Below, in pieces: positions 30,534 to 41,629 of a DNA stretch of 64,000 bases. Made by a program: the position numbers and the translations under genes. The notes below the pieces were generated by a model. That model searched no databases and was not told where the DNA came from. It saw only the letters and a program-made list of their open reading frames with translations. The DNA comes from Oopsacas minuta (lineage: Eukaryota > Porifera > Hexactinellida > Lyssacinosida > Leucopsacidae), in the NCBI GenBank assembly GCA_024704765.1, contig JAKMXF010000011.1, positions 947,973 through 1,011,972 of the forward strand. The letters run 5' to 3'. How positions within the stretch are numbered: the first letter of the stretch is position 1; each line of letters starts with the position of its first letter.

Positions 30534-32726
30534 ATGTCTGTTGTAGTTGTACAACCAGCTCCTACCATCCCTACCCAACCACAACCTATATTATCCAATG
30601 GAAATATTACCGAACATTCCCAGGATAACACAGAACAAACAAAAAGTAAACCTCTTATAGGTATCATATATCCACCCCCTGAAGTACGGAATATCATAGA
30701 CAGGACTGCTGAGTTTGTAGCTAGAAATGGACCAGCTTATGAGACTAAGGTTAGAGACTCAGAAACAGGAAATAACAAATTCAACTTTCTGCACATGACA
30801 GATCCTTACCATGCTTACTACCGTATGCGTGTGAATGGATACAAAGAAGGTAAAGTTATGCCTAGCCCTATGATGCATATAACCACAGGTTCTGCACCTA
30901 AACCCTCCATACAGACAATAAAACTGGACAGTCTGGTCCCTAAAGAACCGCCAGCTGAGTTTGAATTCCTAGCAGAGCCTCCCTCCATCTCCTCCCTGGA
31001 TTTAGACATAGTTAAACTGACTGCACAGTTTGCAGCTCAGCATGGACGCTCTTTCGTGAACAGACTGATGGATAAGGAGCAGAAAAACTATCAGTTCGAT
31101 TTCTTAAGACCACAACACAGTCTATTCACATACTTCAATAAACTGATAGAGCAATATCAAAATGTTCTTATTCCTCCAAAGAATGTTCTAGAACATTTAT
31201 CAAAAGATATCTACACTACTGATAATCTATTCGAGAGAGTTGAGAAGCGATTCCATTGGAACACATACCAGAGAAGACAGAGACGAGGAGAGGAGGAGAA
31301 GTACGAAAGAGAGAGGGTAGCTTATGCACAGATAGACTGGCATGATTTTGTTGTAGTAGAGACGATAAATTTCACTGAAGAGGAATCTGGATTCTTTCCT
31401 CCTCCCGTAACGCCCCATACATTAACCGCTAGGTTAATAGCACAGGCAAAGCATGAGGCTAGAGCTAATGCAGATGAGTTTACAGAAGTACGAGAAGTAG
31501 AGATGGAGGATGATATAGCTACTCCAGCTGAGGCTCCACCGCCCCGAGACCCTGAGCCTATTGCTCCTCCTCCTGTTATTAACACAGCTCCTCCAGTACA
31601 GGAAGGAGACATAATAATCCGATCTGATTACGATCCTAAAGCTAGACCACAGCTGCCTACAGCTGGACCTGGTGTAGACAAGTACCTTACTTCTCCTATA
31701 ACTGGGGAGATTGTTCCTTCTGAGAAAGCTACTTCTCATGTTAAGCATTTGCTGGTAGACTCTAAATGGCGTGAATCACAGAACAAATTAATTAACCAGC
31801 AGCACCAGCAGGTAGAAGTGTATGCAGAGGGTAGTCAGATTACACAAAATCTGAGAGGACTAGCTGAGAGGAGGACTGATATATTTGGATCTGAAGAGAC
31901 AGTTATAGGACGTACTATAGGAGAGGATCAGGGTCCTGAAGCTATGGCATTAGCTAGTGAGCTAGCTCAGGGAGGAGTACTTGATGATGCATTAAAAGCT
32001 CTAAAGTATACGATAGAGGAATCTCCAAAGATTGGGCCTTCTATGCCGCATAAACCTCAACAGATCTCTGCTCCAGTTAACCCTATTCCTATTCATATGC
32101 TTCCTACACACACCCCTCTACCCTTACCAAGAGCTCCTGCTATAGAGAAACGTCTCTCTGCTCCTACTCTAGCACCAGCACCTCCTCCTAGACCTATGGG
32201 AGATATCAGACAACCTTTTAGTATCCAGCAGCCTAATCCAGGTATGATACAGAGACCTACACTGTCTGGTAACTTCCCTCCTATGATAGCACCTCAGCAG
32301 TACATGCATCCACCCCCTAATCCCGAGGTCATGCATCCTAGACCCCCGCAATACCCTCCCAGTCTAGCTATGCATGATCCTATGGCTAAGAGACCAAGGA
32401 CAGAGGAGGAGATGTTGGTACATGAGGATGAGTTCATAAGGTACCATCCCGGCCCTGTCTCATTCAGAGTACAATGTCCTCAGTTACCTGAGAAACCTGA
32501 ATGGAACCTGAATGGACAGATCCTAACCATAAATCTTCCTGTAGAGGATCAGGTCTCTGTTATTAAAGCTATGATTGCCGCACAAATTGACATGCCTATA
32601 GGAAAACAGAAGCTGCAATTAGGATCTATTTTCCTGAAGGATTCTAATAGTTTAGGATTCTATAACATCAGTGAAGAGACTGTAGTACAGCTGGTTGTGA
32701 AGGAGAGGGGAGGAAGGAAGAAGTAA
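30534..32726 (+). CDS. SF3A1: Splicing factor 3A subunit 1
   Basis: SF3A1 is a U2 snRNP subunit needed for pre-spliceosome formation. The 730-residue product has two SURP modules: residues 50-105 (VRNIIDRTAEFVARNGPAYE) and about 157-215 (IVKLTAQFAAQHGRSFVNRL). A charged helical region follows, then a long Pro-rich region and a C-terminal ubiquitin-like domain (about 645-727) ending in basic RGGRKK, as in SF3A1. The length is slightly below human (793). There are no introns. The ATG follows TTAG by six bases. Confidence 0.93.
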   Translation: MSVVVVQPAPTIPTQPQPILSNGNITEHSQDNTEQTKSKPLIGIIYPPPEVRNIIDRTAEFVARNGPAYETKVRDSETGNNKFNFLHMTDPYHAYYRMRVNGYKEGKVMPSPMMHITTGSAPKPSIQTIKLDSLVPKEPPAEFEFLAEPPSISSLDLDIVKLTAQFAAQHGRSFVNRLMDKEQKNYQFDFLRPQHSLFTYFNKLIEQYQNVLIPPKNVLEHLSKDIYTTDNLFERVEKRFHWNTYQRRQRRGEEEKYERERVAYAQIDWHDFVVVETINFTEEESGFFPPPVTPHTLTARLIAQAKHEARANADEFTEVREVEMEDDIATPAEAPPPRDPEPIAPPPVINTAPPVQEGDIIIRSDYDPKARPQLPTAGPGVDKYLTSPITGEIVPSEKATSHVKHLLVDSKWRESQNKLINQQHQQVEVYAEGSQITQNLRGLAERRTDIFGSEETVIGRTIGEDQGPEAMALASELAQGGVLDDALKALKYTIEESPKIGPSMPHKPQQISAPVNPIPIHMLPTHTPLPLPRAPAIEKRLSAPTLAPAPPPRPMGDIRQPFSIQQPNPGMIQRPTLSGNFPPMIAPQQYMHPPPNPEVMHPRPPQYPPSLAMHDPMAKRPRTEEEMLVHEDEFIRYHPGPVSFRVQCPQLPEKPEWNLNGQILTINLPVEDQVSVIKAMIAAQIDMPIGKQKLQLGSIFLKDSNSLGFYNISEETVVQLVVKERGGRKK

Positions 32727-32856
32727 TTTGTTAGAGCTAATTTGCTAATAAACACTTGTGACTTATTATGATAAAAAGCTGAAATTCATTGATTTATTTA
32801 ACCTTCTTTTAAAACTATTTTAATAATTCAATCTCTAACACGATATCATATAGGTA

Positions 32857-33540
32857 ATGAAATGGTACCGTGTGTATCCACTAGCTTTGATTACTGGGTC
32901 AGTAAGTGGATATTTGTATCACAAGTCAAAGGATGATGCGATTCTTAGGAGGACATTATTACAGATAACTGCGGCTTCTGTTGCTTACACTACGATTGGG
33001 TTTACTGTGACGTTTTTAATTCCGCGATTTCGTTTCGGTTGTTTTTACTATACTTTGACTGCTTTGATAACTTCTTCAAACTTTCTATTCACTCGTCAGT
33101 TCTTAATAGAGAGAGAATGGCTTTATAGAAAAAATATAAGTCCCAAACATAATTTGTATATCAACAGTGCTGCTAGTGGAGCAGAAACAGGTTTATTGCT
33201 AGAAGGAATATTAGCAGAGGGAACTGTTCTATCTACATTAAAGTCTATTGGCTACTGGTCTGCTGTAGCTCTAGTACTGCAGTACTGCTTCTTCCAAATG
33301 GAGGGATGGCGTATCAGGAAATCTCTGAGTTTACACAGTCCTGAACTATTCCCTGAATCTAAGAAGACCTGGACAGAACGAGCCATAGAATGGTTAGAAG
33401 ATATTATACTACATGATTGGGAGATTGACGTAGTCAACAAACAGAATGAAATTCTAGATTTGAGAATTATACGAGAAGTAGACAGAGTACGACAAGCTAA
33501 AACAATCTTAGAAAATAATCACATTCCTTGTGACGACTAG
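32857..33540 (+). CDS. Multi-pass membrane protein, unknown
   Basis: A 227-residue protein with about four hydrophobic helices: residues 6-24, 33-55, 58-78 and a longer hydrophobic stretch at 120-150. The C-terminal 75 residues are charged and helical. The basic N-terminus and small Gly/Ala-rich helices (GSVSGYLY, AASGAETGLLL) hint at a Tim17/TIMMDC1-like inner-membrane protein, but I cannot confirm the family from the sequence. The ATG is three bases after CATATAG. The gene is located between SF3A1 and eIF1. Confidence 0.6.
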   Translation: MKWYRVYPLALITGSVSGYLYHKSKDDAILRRTLLQITAASVAYTTIGFTVTFLIPRFRFGCFYYTLTALITSSNFLFTRQFLIEREWLYRKNISPKHNLYINSAASGAETGLLLEGILAEGTVLSTLKSIGYWSAVALVLQYCFFQMEGWRIRKSLSLHSPELFPESKKTWTERAIEWLEDIILHDWEIDVVNKQNEILDLRIIREVDRVRQAKTILENNHIPCDD

Positions 33541-33624
33541 TGTTGTCATGCATAGATTAAGATTACATTACGATTACGAAATTATAACTTTATAAGTGTA
33601 TTATATCTTTAATTAGCTAGCAAT

Positions 33625-33945
33625 ATGACTACCAATTTGGATCTAATGACCTTGAATGAGCAGGATGAGGAGGACGCAATTCAGCATGACGTCATACACA
33701 TCCGCGTACAGCAACGTAGTGGCCGTAAACTCCTGACGACTGTACAAGGTATAGAAGAAAAATTTGATAAACGTAAACTGGTGAAATACATTAGGAAGAT
33801 ATACGCATGCAGTGGTACTGTTATAAAGCATTCTGAGTATGGAGAGGTTATGCAGTTTCAGGGAGACCAGCGTACGAAAGTAGCTGAGTTCTTGGTACAG
33901 ATAGAAATGTGTGGGAGGGGTGTTATCAAGATTCATGGTTTCTAA
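33625..33945 (+). CDS. EIF1: Translation initiation factor eIF1 (SUI1)
   Basis: A 106-residue product with the SUI1 fold. After an acidic N-terminal tail it has HIRVQQRSGRKLLTTVQGI, the KLVKYIRKIYACSGTV helix, and the C-terminal QFQGDQRTKVAEFLVQ..IHGF signature. eIF1 sits near the P site of the 40S subunit and enforces start-codon selection. Human eIF1 is 113 residues. The SUI1 core is complete. The start is the only in-frame ATG before the core, four bases after CTAG. Confidence 0.92.
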   Translation: MTTNLDLMTLNEQDEEDAIQHDVIHIRVQQRSGRKLLTTVQGIEEKFDKRKLVKYIRKIYACSGTVIKHSEYGEVMQFQGDQRTKVAEFLVQIEMCGRGVIKIHGF

Positions 33946-34055
33946 TAGTCCTGTGTGTATTTCCTGTTGAATTTAGTATTATTTGATTAGTTAATTGATT
34001 GAGTCATCATATAGATTATATTATTTGTCTCTAATTGCATAACATTAGATATTAT

Positions 34056-37000
34056 ATGTCAACATTCCCACACCCTCGCAGTGGACCACAGGATCCTCCT
34101 TTCTTGAGACAAGCTACTCACCCAAATCAAGAGAGAGATTTGAATAAATTGGACCATACTTTGTCTGCTACCAGCTACCAGAGGTCTCCAAACTTTACAA
34201 GTCCTATTTATTCAGGGGGTGGAGGATACCAGCAATCGTCTCCTGCATTTATTCACCCTCCCCCCCAGATAGATATGCCTCCTTATCGGGCGCAATATGA
34301 CGCCAGATTTCAGATGAATCAACCTTTGGTTCCTATCAGACCGTACTATCCAAATCCTCGTGATATGAATATACCATTTCCTAACTATGCTCAGAGTAAT
34401 ACACCCAATCCTTCAGGTACAGACAATTGATTATAAATTCTGTGAAAATTGAGTGTTTATGAGTAATTTGTTAGGCGCGTTTAAGTCAGCAGTTAGCTAG
34501 CAAATATTCAAATATTAAGTGTATGTTAATTGGATAGGAAGTAAGTCACTCAATTGTCTACGTTATACTTTTAGTTGTATAAACCTAAATTACATATTTA
34601 CAAAAGTAATTGTTAATTATAATCTGTGTGATACTCTAGTTGAATCTCTTCAACCTCCTGAGTTACCTCCTAAACCACGTTCTGGACAACAACAACAATT
34701 ACAGCCACCAGTACAACAAGTACAAGCTATGAATCAACAACCAGTAGTAAATGAACCTGTGATGTTACCAAGAGATACACATGAACAAGAGCCTAATCTC
34801 TTCCAGCCACCTCCCGTACCAGCTAGGCCAGGACAACAACAAACTCTGGATCCTAGGAAGTCACCTGTGTGAGTTATTATATTAATTTATGACCTAATAT
34901 TAATAAGAGTAAACACTATTTGCATATATATATTACACTATTGTAAGACTACCTTATTCATTAGAAAATACTAGGAATATTTATTCAAAAGTGTGAATAT
35001 AACCTTTACATTTCATTATGTGTCTAATTTCGCGTTTTATCATCCTGGCTGTGTTATCCATTTACTGGGGTGTCGCTGTTTCCTCGGAAGAAGAGCTCGC
35101 TCGCTCTGCCATTCCTGAAGACGCGCCAGTACAACTTGTGAAACCTGACTTTGAGCATTTAAAACTCCAAATAATAGAAGAGAATGTAGATCTACTGAAT
35201 AGCATAGAAGGTGCTGTCGCAGTAGTTGCTGTAGTGGGACCTTTTCATAGCGGAAAATCTTTTTTAATGAATCAGCTGATGGGTAAAAGTAGTGGATTCG
35301 GTATTGGCAAGTATGTAGACCCTAAAACAATGGGAATTTGGATGTGGGGGAAACCAATGTTAGCTCCATCTACTGGAGAGAATATATCAATTGTATTTCT
35401 TGATACAGAGGGGTTCTCCTCGCGAAATGTTTCCGAGTTGTATGACGCGAAAATATTCGCAGTTACTAGTCTCCTCAGTTCGTTCTTACTCTACAATTCT
35501 GTTAAAATTATAAATCAGGACGATTTGGAGTATCTCGAGTTGTTAGCTCGTAGAACGCGGTTATTCGCACTTCAGGCCCAGATAAACAAAGGTGTCTACC
35601 ATGACTCATTCGATCACGATCTGCTTAGCTTCCCTCCATTAATTTGGGTGGTGCAGGATTTCGTACAGGCGTCAAAAGCCGGTGAATCACCTACCGATTG
35701 GTTGAATAAGTTAGTCGCATCCACCATGAAGGAGAATCAAGATTTCGATCTCAGCCTCGCGGAAATTTTCGCAGATTTACAATGTCATCCTATTTTCATA
35801 CCATCTGCTGAAAAGAAAATTCTAGAAGATCTGTCTCTGGCGAAGGAATCCGATTTAACCTCTGATTTTAAAGCAGATAGAGACGCTCTGAAGCTGCGAA
35901 TAACCGCGAATATAAAACCTAAAATGAAGTACAACAGTCCTATCAGAGGTCCAGAGCTGGCTGCACTGCTTAGAGTACTAGTATCTGCGTCTAATGACGG
36001 ATCCCTTCCTGAAATACCAGGCAGATGGAAGATATTTCTTGATCAGCTCAAGATAACCTCTAAAGAGAGTTGTATTCGTTTCTATAACTCAGAGTTTGCT
36101 GTATTTAAGAATGAGACTGGTAATATTGCTCTTAATATTACAGTATTACATCTATGGCATTTGAAAACTCTAGCAAAGGCTGAAGATCTTTTCAGGAAAT
36201 TATTACTGGGATATAACGAGCTAGTGGAAGTACCGCTAAATGACCTTATCTCTAAATTGGAGAACAAATACGCACAAGAAAATGAGATAAATCTGAAAAG
36301 AATTAACTCTAAATGTATAGAGACTAAGAAACAACAGAGTATAACAGCTGAGCAAATGATGGGAGATTTAGAATTACCACAGAGAATGGAAGAGATGAGA
36401 GAATACATAGAGTTTGTTAAGAGAAAGTGTAAAAAGGATTATTGGGCAGTTGTCAATTACCTGTCAGATGTCACAGATGTTAGGAACATTTCCAATGACC
36501 TTGTGGTTGCTATCGAAGAAATTGCTGATCTATCCGTTAAAGAGAATCTAAGAACGATTAGTGAGCTATACGATACTGCGAAACAAAGAGGAATTTCTGA
36601 GTTTCGCAGTTCCACTGAGTTCAAGGATAATGAGCCAATGATTTCGCGAGAGCTAAAGAGAGTTTCAGATCTAGCAATATTACAGGCGAAAAAAGCCGCA
36701 GAAACATACGCAGATCCTTCGCTTGATAAAGGTAGTTATAAAAAGTTTTTAGAAGAATTACAAGAATCACTGGAGAAGGAAGTTATAACTCTAAAAGATA
36801 AGAATTTGGTTATTCTATCTTCTAAGTGTTTGGAAGTAATTTCTTCTCTTAAACTACAGTACATTGCAGCAACAGGATCTGATCATATACAGCTACCTTT
36901 GTTTGAAGAGAGTTTAACTGCTAGACTTAACTTGGAAGAGAATAAGATTTATAGAGAATATACAGATCATTTTAATCAGTTCACAGAGTTCAAAGAGGTC

Positions 37001-38849
37001 GGAGAGCTCCGTGATAAACTTGAGCAGGAGATCAAGCAATTGGAGGGACAGAGGGTCCAGGAGAATCTGGACGCTCTAGCTAAAGCTGTCTCCATCCCCC
37101 TGTCTAACGCAATTTCGATTGTGAAGCTTTCTGCTGCGAAATATGACACCGTTTGGGAGTTCAGGAGCTTTGTACTTAGAGTATGTAGCGTAGAGTTAGA
37201 GAAGGGCAAAGCTAAGGAATGGTCAGAGGAAATGAGATATAAAGTAATAGACCATTATATCAATACTAATGAGTTTATACAGAGGGAAATACAGGCTAGA
37301 GATGGTCTGTTCTCTACCATTAAGGGATGGATTATGCGGATACTTAGCTTAATATTTGGTTATTAGTGAATTTGTTTACTTTTAGATTGATTATTGATCA
37401 AATTACATTTCTTTAGATTAATCATTATTTGTATTTCTTTATTCATAATAGTCCCGAGAAGAAACCAACCAGCGGACGGATTAATGCATCAGATCCTAAC
37501 ATAGCTGCTCAGCTAGAAGAGATGAGTAATGATCCTGGTATTGTAACTGAAAGGTTGAAGAAGGTAGCTGAAGTTCTGTCTGCTTGGCCTAAGAAATACG
37601 AAGCAGCGATACAAGGTAAAGCTAGGAAGCTACACGAGTCTGTAATGCATGCCAATCAGGATTTGGGTTTCTTGAAGGATGAACTACAGAAAGCAAGAAT
37701 GTCTCTGCAATCTTCTCAGACAGACAACCACGATTTGAAAGGAGAGTTACAAGTACTGAGAGAAGAAAACCAGGCTATGAGACAGGTCAATAATCCATAG
37801 TTTAATTCGTAATTGTATGTATAATAAACAGTACGTATATGTAATAGGGAGGGAATGCTCCTACAGAATCATTCTTCAGTAACGAAGAGACTCAGTTATT
37901 GATTGCTGATTTGAGGAATGAAATCGTAGCTCTTAAAAGTGAAGTTCCAGACCCGAATCTATGCGACAGTCTTCGTCTCATGATTCAGTTATTAGAAGAA
38001 GACAAGAGAACTGTTCAGGTAAGATATAATTGTAGTGTAGGGAGCATTTCTTATAAATGCTATATATTGTCCATAGTACATTTTGAATGCTTTAATAATC
38101 TTTAGAATAAATATACACAAGTTAATGAGGAGCTACACTCCAGGGATAACGAGATATCTCGATTAATGAGAGACCATGAAGCTAGTGGTAACTTTATTCA
38201 AGAGGGTAGGATTGGTTTAGAGAAACAATTCAACTCTCAGCTAGCAGAATTACGCAGACAGAACAACACACTATCTCAACAGCTGGATTATTCTAATCAG
38301 AAGTTAGAGATGAGTCAGAGGAGAGATGCTACAGAGAATGAGCCTGGTCCTAGTAGAGTTGAACTCATGGTATTATAATTTATATGCTGGAATTAACTGT
38401 AGAATAATTTGCATTATATTATAGGGTGTAGTGGAAACTGCTAATAAATTTAACGATCAGTTACAATTGAAAGTTCACGAGAAAGAAGATGAGATAACTA
38501 GATTAAAGAAACTTTTAGAATCCAGTAGAGAGATTCTGACGTCTTCCTCTACTTCTAATCAGACTTACAGCCAATCTGAATCTGAAACCAGAACAAAAGA
38601 TGAAATTGTATTTCTTCGCATTCAAATCAAAAACTTGGAAAGAGAAGTTGAAGAACTGAGACAGAATCAATTTGTTAAACCTAAATCTGATGGTAGGCTA
38701 GAGAATGATTTAGCAGAAGCTAGAGAGAGAGTTAAGAAATGTGAAGGGGTTATACATGATAGAGAAATGCAGATTAGAATGTTACAGAATAATGTGAGAG
38801 AGAGAGTTCAGGAAAAAGTGATCATATAGCGTTTATTTGTTGTTTGTTG

Positions 38850-38884
<35 letters not shown>

Positions 38885-39566
38885 TTAGGAAAAGGAAGAT
38901 TTGATAGGTACACTGCTACAAGAGAAGGATACGCTAACACAACAATTAGACGATCTTAAGGTAGAGATTGATAGTCAAAAGCCTATGAAAGAAAAGGTCC
39001 TTGTACTGACTAATTGGCTAGAAGGAAGAGACAAACTTATACAAAGACTTAACGATACTATTTCCCATCTTAAAAACGAAGCTGGCATTTACCAGAGAAA
39101 TACTGAAGAGTATGACAGACGGTCACAAGAACAGGCAGAGTATGGTAATAGATGGAGACAGGAGGCTAGTAAGAGTGAACAGACAATGCTCTGGTATAAA
39201 TCTAAAGTGCAGGAATTAGAAGTTAGACTAGCAAAAGCTCCTAGCATGGATACAGCTAAAGAAGTGTATGACGTAATGGTAGAATCAATGACAAGAGATA
39301 TGAATGCTCTTAGAGTTGAAAAAGAGAAAGTGGAGAGTGTTTATAAGGCACAATGTGATCATGTACAAAAGCTGCAACAGAGTCTGAAAGATTTGAGTGT
39401 AGAATGTGCTGAGCTTAAGAACCAGAGACAGGTATACGGGCCGCACCAGTGTTTTGATATTGGAAGTGGAGCTCCGAGGTACCCTGATCCACAAACCCCA
39501 TCGTCTGGTGCTCAGAGGGAACTTGTTCAGGGGCGTGACACGGGTGTCAAATATCCTCCTCACTAA
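34056..39566 (+). CDS. Coiled-coil protein A, seven exons, hosting a GBP-like gene in intron 2
   Basis: The exons are 34056-34416, 34640-34868, 37452-37785, 37848-38018, 38106-38369, 38425-38817 and 38889-39566. They join in phase (intron 1 phase 1, intron 2 phase 2, the rest phase 0) to give about 809 residues. The first 190 or so residues are rich in Pro and Gln with polyproline. The remainder is almost continuous coiled coil, for example EKEDLIGTLLQEKDTLTQQL, and it ends in a short Pro-rich tail. Such proteins are typically cytoskeletal, centrosomal or Golgi scaffolds; the exact one is unknown. Intron 2 is 2.58 kb and contains the GBP-like gene on the same strand. Joining across intron 2 is inferred from the GTGAGT donor, a strong acceptor, and the absence of an ATG at the start of exon 3. 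Confidence 0.6.
35018..37366 (+). CDS. GBP/atlastin-family large GTPase with signal peptide, nested in an intron
   Basis: A 782-residue dynamin-superfamily GTPase of the GBP type. There is a probable signal peptide or anchor at 1-22 (ISRFIILAVLSIYWGVAVSS). The G domain at about 45-290 has P-loop GPFHSGKS (74-81), TMGIW (104-108) and DTEG (139-142). The guanine-specificity RD motif appears as QD (223-224). A long helical region with a coiled coil follows, as in GBPs, and the end is a hydrophobic segment (GWIMRILSLIFGY). GBPs oligomerise on membranes in cell-autonomous immunity. A lumenal signal peptide is unlike vertebrate GBPs, so it may act in the secretory system or ER. Arg to Gln in the G4 motif could alter nucleotide specificity. 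The gene is intronless. Confidence 0.75.
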   Translation: MCLISRFIILAVLSIYWGVAVSSEEELARSAIPEDAPVQLVKPDFEHLKLQIIEENVDLLNSIEGAVAVVAVVGPFHSGKSFLMNQLMGKSSGFGIGKYVDPKTMGIWMWGKPMLAPSTGENISIVFLDTEGFSSRNVSELYDAKIFAVTSLLSSFLLYNSVKIINQDDLEYLELLARRTRLFALQAQINKGVYHDSFDHDLLSFPPLIWVVQDFVQASKAGESPTDWLNKLVASTMKENQDFDLSLAEIFADLQCHPIFIPSAEKKILEDLSLAKESDLTSDFKADRDALKLRITANIKPKMKYNSPIRGPELAALLRVLVSASNDGSLPEIPGRWKIFLDQLKITSKESCIRFYNSEFAVFKNETGNIALNITVLHLWHLKTLAKAEDLFRKLLLGYNELVEVPLNDLISKLENKYAQENEINLKRINSKCIETKKQQSITAEQMMGDLELPQRMEEMREYIEFVKRKCKKDYWAVVNYLSDVTDVRNISNDLVVAIEEIADLSVKENLRTISELYDTAKQRGISEFRSSTEFKDNEPMISRELKRVSDLAILQAKKAAETYADPSLDKGSYKKFLEELQESLEKEVITLKDKNLVILSSKCLEVISSLKLQYIAATGSDHIQLPLFEESLTARLNLEENKIYREYTDHFNQFTEFKEVGELRDKLEQEIKQLEGQRVQENLDALAKAVSIPLSNAISIVKLSAAKYDTVWEFRSFVLRVCSVELEKGKAKEWSEEMRYKVIDHYINTNEFIQREIQARDGLFSTIKGWIMRILSLIFGY
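38853..38884. repeat. (TTA)n microsatellite in intron
   Basis: About ten TTA units form most of the sixth intron of coiled-coil protein A and feed directly into its polypyrimidine tract and TTTTAG acceptor. Length variation here could affect splicing. Confidence 0.75.
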
Positions 39567-39740
39567 CAGCCGAGTTATACCCCTAAACATGTGTAATAAT
39601 TGTAAAAGGAATTTGTGCTTCTTTTGAATTGTTTACTTTATTCTTTTATTGCTCGTTATTTTACGTAATTATTTTCTTATTTGTATTCATAGTTATTACT
39701 AATTTATTTATCAAGATTGTTAATAATACAATAGCTTATC

Positions 39741-41411
39741 ATGTCAGTTAATACAGAGATCCCTGCTCTGCTACGAGAACTGGTAGGCAATCAAGAGCTA
39801 CAGTTCAATCGGCTCTTTAAGGAACAAGAAAATAGCAACACATATCTACGGGATGAGCTAGCTGATATGAAAACGAGATTTCAAAACATGGAAATGCAAT
39901 TAATCAGAAATAAAAATGTACAGAAAGATAACGTTACTATTAAATCCACATTGGTGGAGAACAGTGAGGCTATTCAGGTCTCTGGTGGTAGTGGTATAGA
40001 GACAGAGCTTATTGAGTTGAAGGAGAAGCACCTAGCCCTGGAAATTGATTATAGAATGCAAAAGTGTAGAATTGATGACCCTAACATATCAATAGTAGGA
40101 ACCAAGAGTAGACAATTCAGAAGTGATTCAGCTAATGCTGAGCTAGAGAGGAAGGTGGAAGAGTTAGAGAGAGAGCTCGAATTGTCTAGAAAGGAGAAAG
40201 CTGAATTAATGGTTTGTAACCTATAATCATAGCTTATATATACTTTAATATAATTACTTTTTAGACTAAACCTAATGCTAATAATGATACAGAAGAGAAA
40301 CTACAGAAAGCAGAGATACAATACTCAAATTTGGAGAATACACATAACAATCTTATGGATCAGTATAACGAAATATTCAGGAATAATACAGCCCAAGAGA
40401 AGAGGATTAGAGACTTAGAGAAAGAGCTGGATGAGTTTAAGGGTAGAGATAGAGAGAGAAATATGCGAGAGATGAATATATTGGACACTTCTATTGGAAA
40501 TGACGTAATATTATATATATAAACTATTTAATATATTCTAATGATATTATTAATGGTGTAATTCTTGTATAGCAAGCCTTCAAAATTCTCCAGCAAGAAA
40601 ACCAAATACTCCGGGTAGACCTGGAGGAAGAGAGAGCTACTAAGATAGCAATTGAGAAGAATAACCAAGTAACAATTTACGTAATCAAATTCATAAAATT
40701 TTCTTTTCTTTTAATATACATTATTTCTAGGGAAAAGATGATTTGCTTCATTCCTTACTAGAAGACAAAACTTATTTCTCTAACAAGGTAGAACTTCAGG
40801 AGAAATCTATTTCTAAGCTCAGAAGCGACCTAGAAGTAGCAGAAGCTGCACAGAGACGTTGCCACCAGTTAGAAATAGAGAATTCTGACTTAGAATTAAA
40901 CTATCAGACTAGATTGTCTGAGTATAACATAGCTATTGAGCAGAGGAATGAAATTCACAAACATTACGAACAACAAAAGGCAGAATTCTCTGAGCTGAGA
41001 ATGAGTTCTCAGACTTATGATAGAGCTATAAAGGAGAGAGATGCTAAACTAAAATCTTTGTATGAAGAGAATATACAGCTCAAAGATTCTGTAGAGAGTC
41101 ATTCTGTTACACACCAGTTCTTACAAGAAGAGCAGCTACGTATTCAGAAAGAATCTGAAGATCTACAACGAACTATTCAAAATTTGAAAACAGAATTGGA
41201 GAAGAAGAAGCAAGAAGTTAGCGATGTACGTCGTGACTTAGAAGCGCGTAAGAATCTTCACCCGACTTATACCAATCCGTACATGGGCCCCTATAACCCC
41301 TCAGGTATGTCTAGAGCTCCTTCTGGGTTTGATAGTCAAAGTTTCACCGGGAATTCATCTCAAAGTTCTGGATCTCCACCTAGATTCTCTTACAATAGCC
41401 CTGATTCCTAA
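39741..41411 (+). CDS. Coiled-coil protein B, four exons, tandem paralogue of A
   Basis: The exons are 39741-40211, 40265-40504, 40573-40668 and 40731-41411, all joined in phase 0 by introns of 53 to 68 bp, to give about 495 residues. Most of the protein is coiled coil. The last exon begins GKDDLLHSLLEDK, closely like the last exon of gene A (EKEDLIGTLLQEK), and both end in a short Pro/Ser-rich tail, so they look like tandem duplicates. The N-terminus (MSVNTEIPALLRELVGN) differs from A and lacks the Pro/Gln-rich part. The function is unknown. The start is ATG 39741, six bases after ATAG, 175 bp after the stop of A. Confidence 0.7.
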
Positions 41412-41629
41412 ATGTATTTAGTATCCTTTTACTTTACTAATTGGTACATATATCATTCTAAAAAGGTTAATGCCAAACATTGCAAGGATGAATCTTTTGA
41501 AACTTTGCATAAAGAAATTCTTTGTGTAAATCGGTAACTATTATTATTCTTTTATTTTATTGGGCTATATGTATTTACTACAAGCAATAGTAATCATGCA
41601 AATACTTCACATACAGGTGTAATTAATAT

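Noticed and set aside
31322..31748. Minus-strand frames opposite SF3A1
   Set aside because: SF3A1 is conserved over this interval and the minus frames carry no recognisable sequence.
34867..34874. Stop codon TGA ending the Pro/Gln-rich exon as the natural end of a separate gene
   Set aside because: A GTGAGT donor overlaps it exactly, the phase matches exon 3 at 37452, and exon 3 has no start codon, so continuing into the coiled-coil gene is more economical. Not fully excluded.
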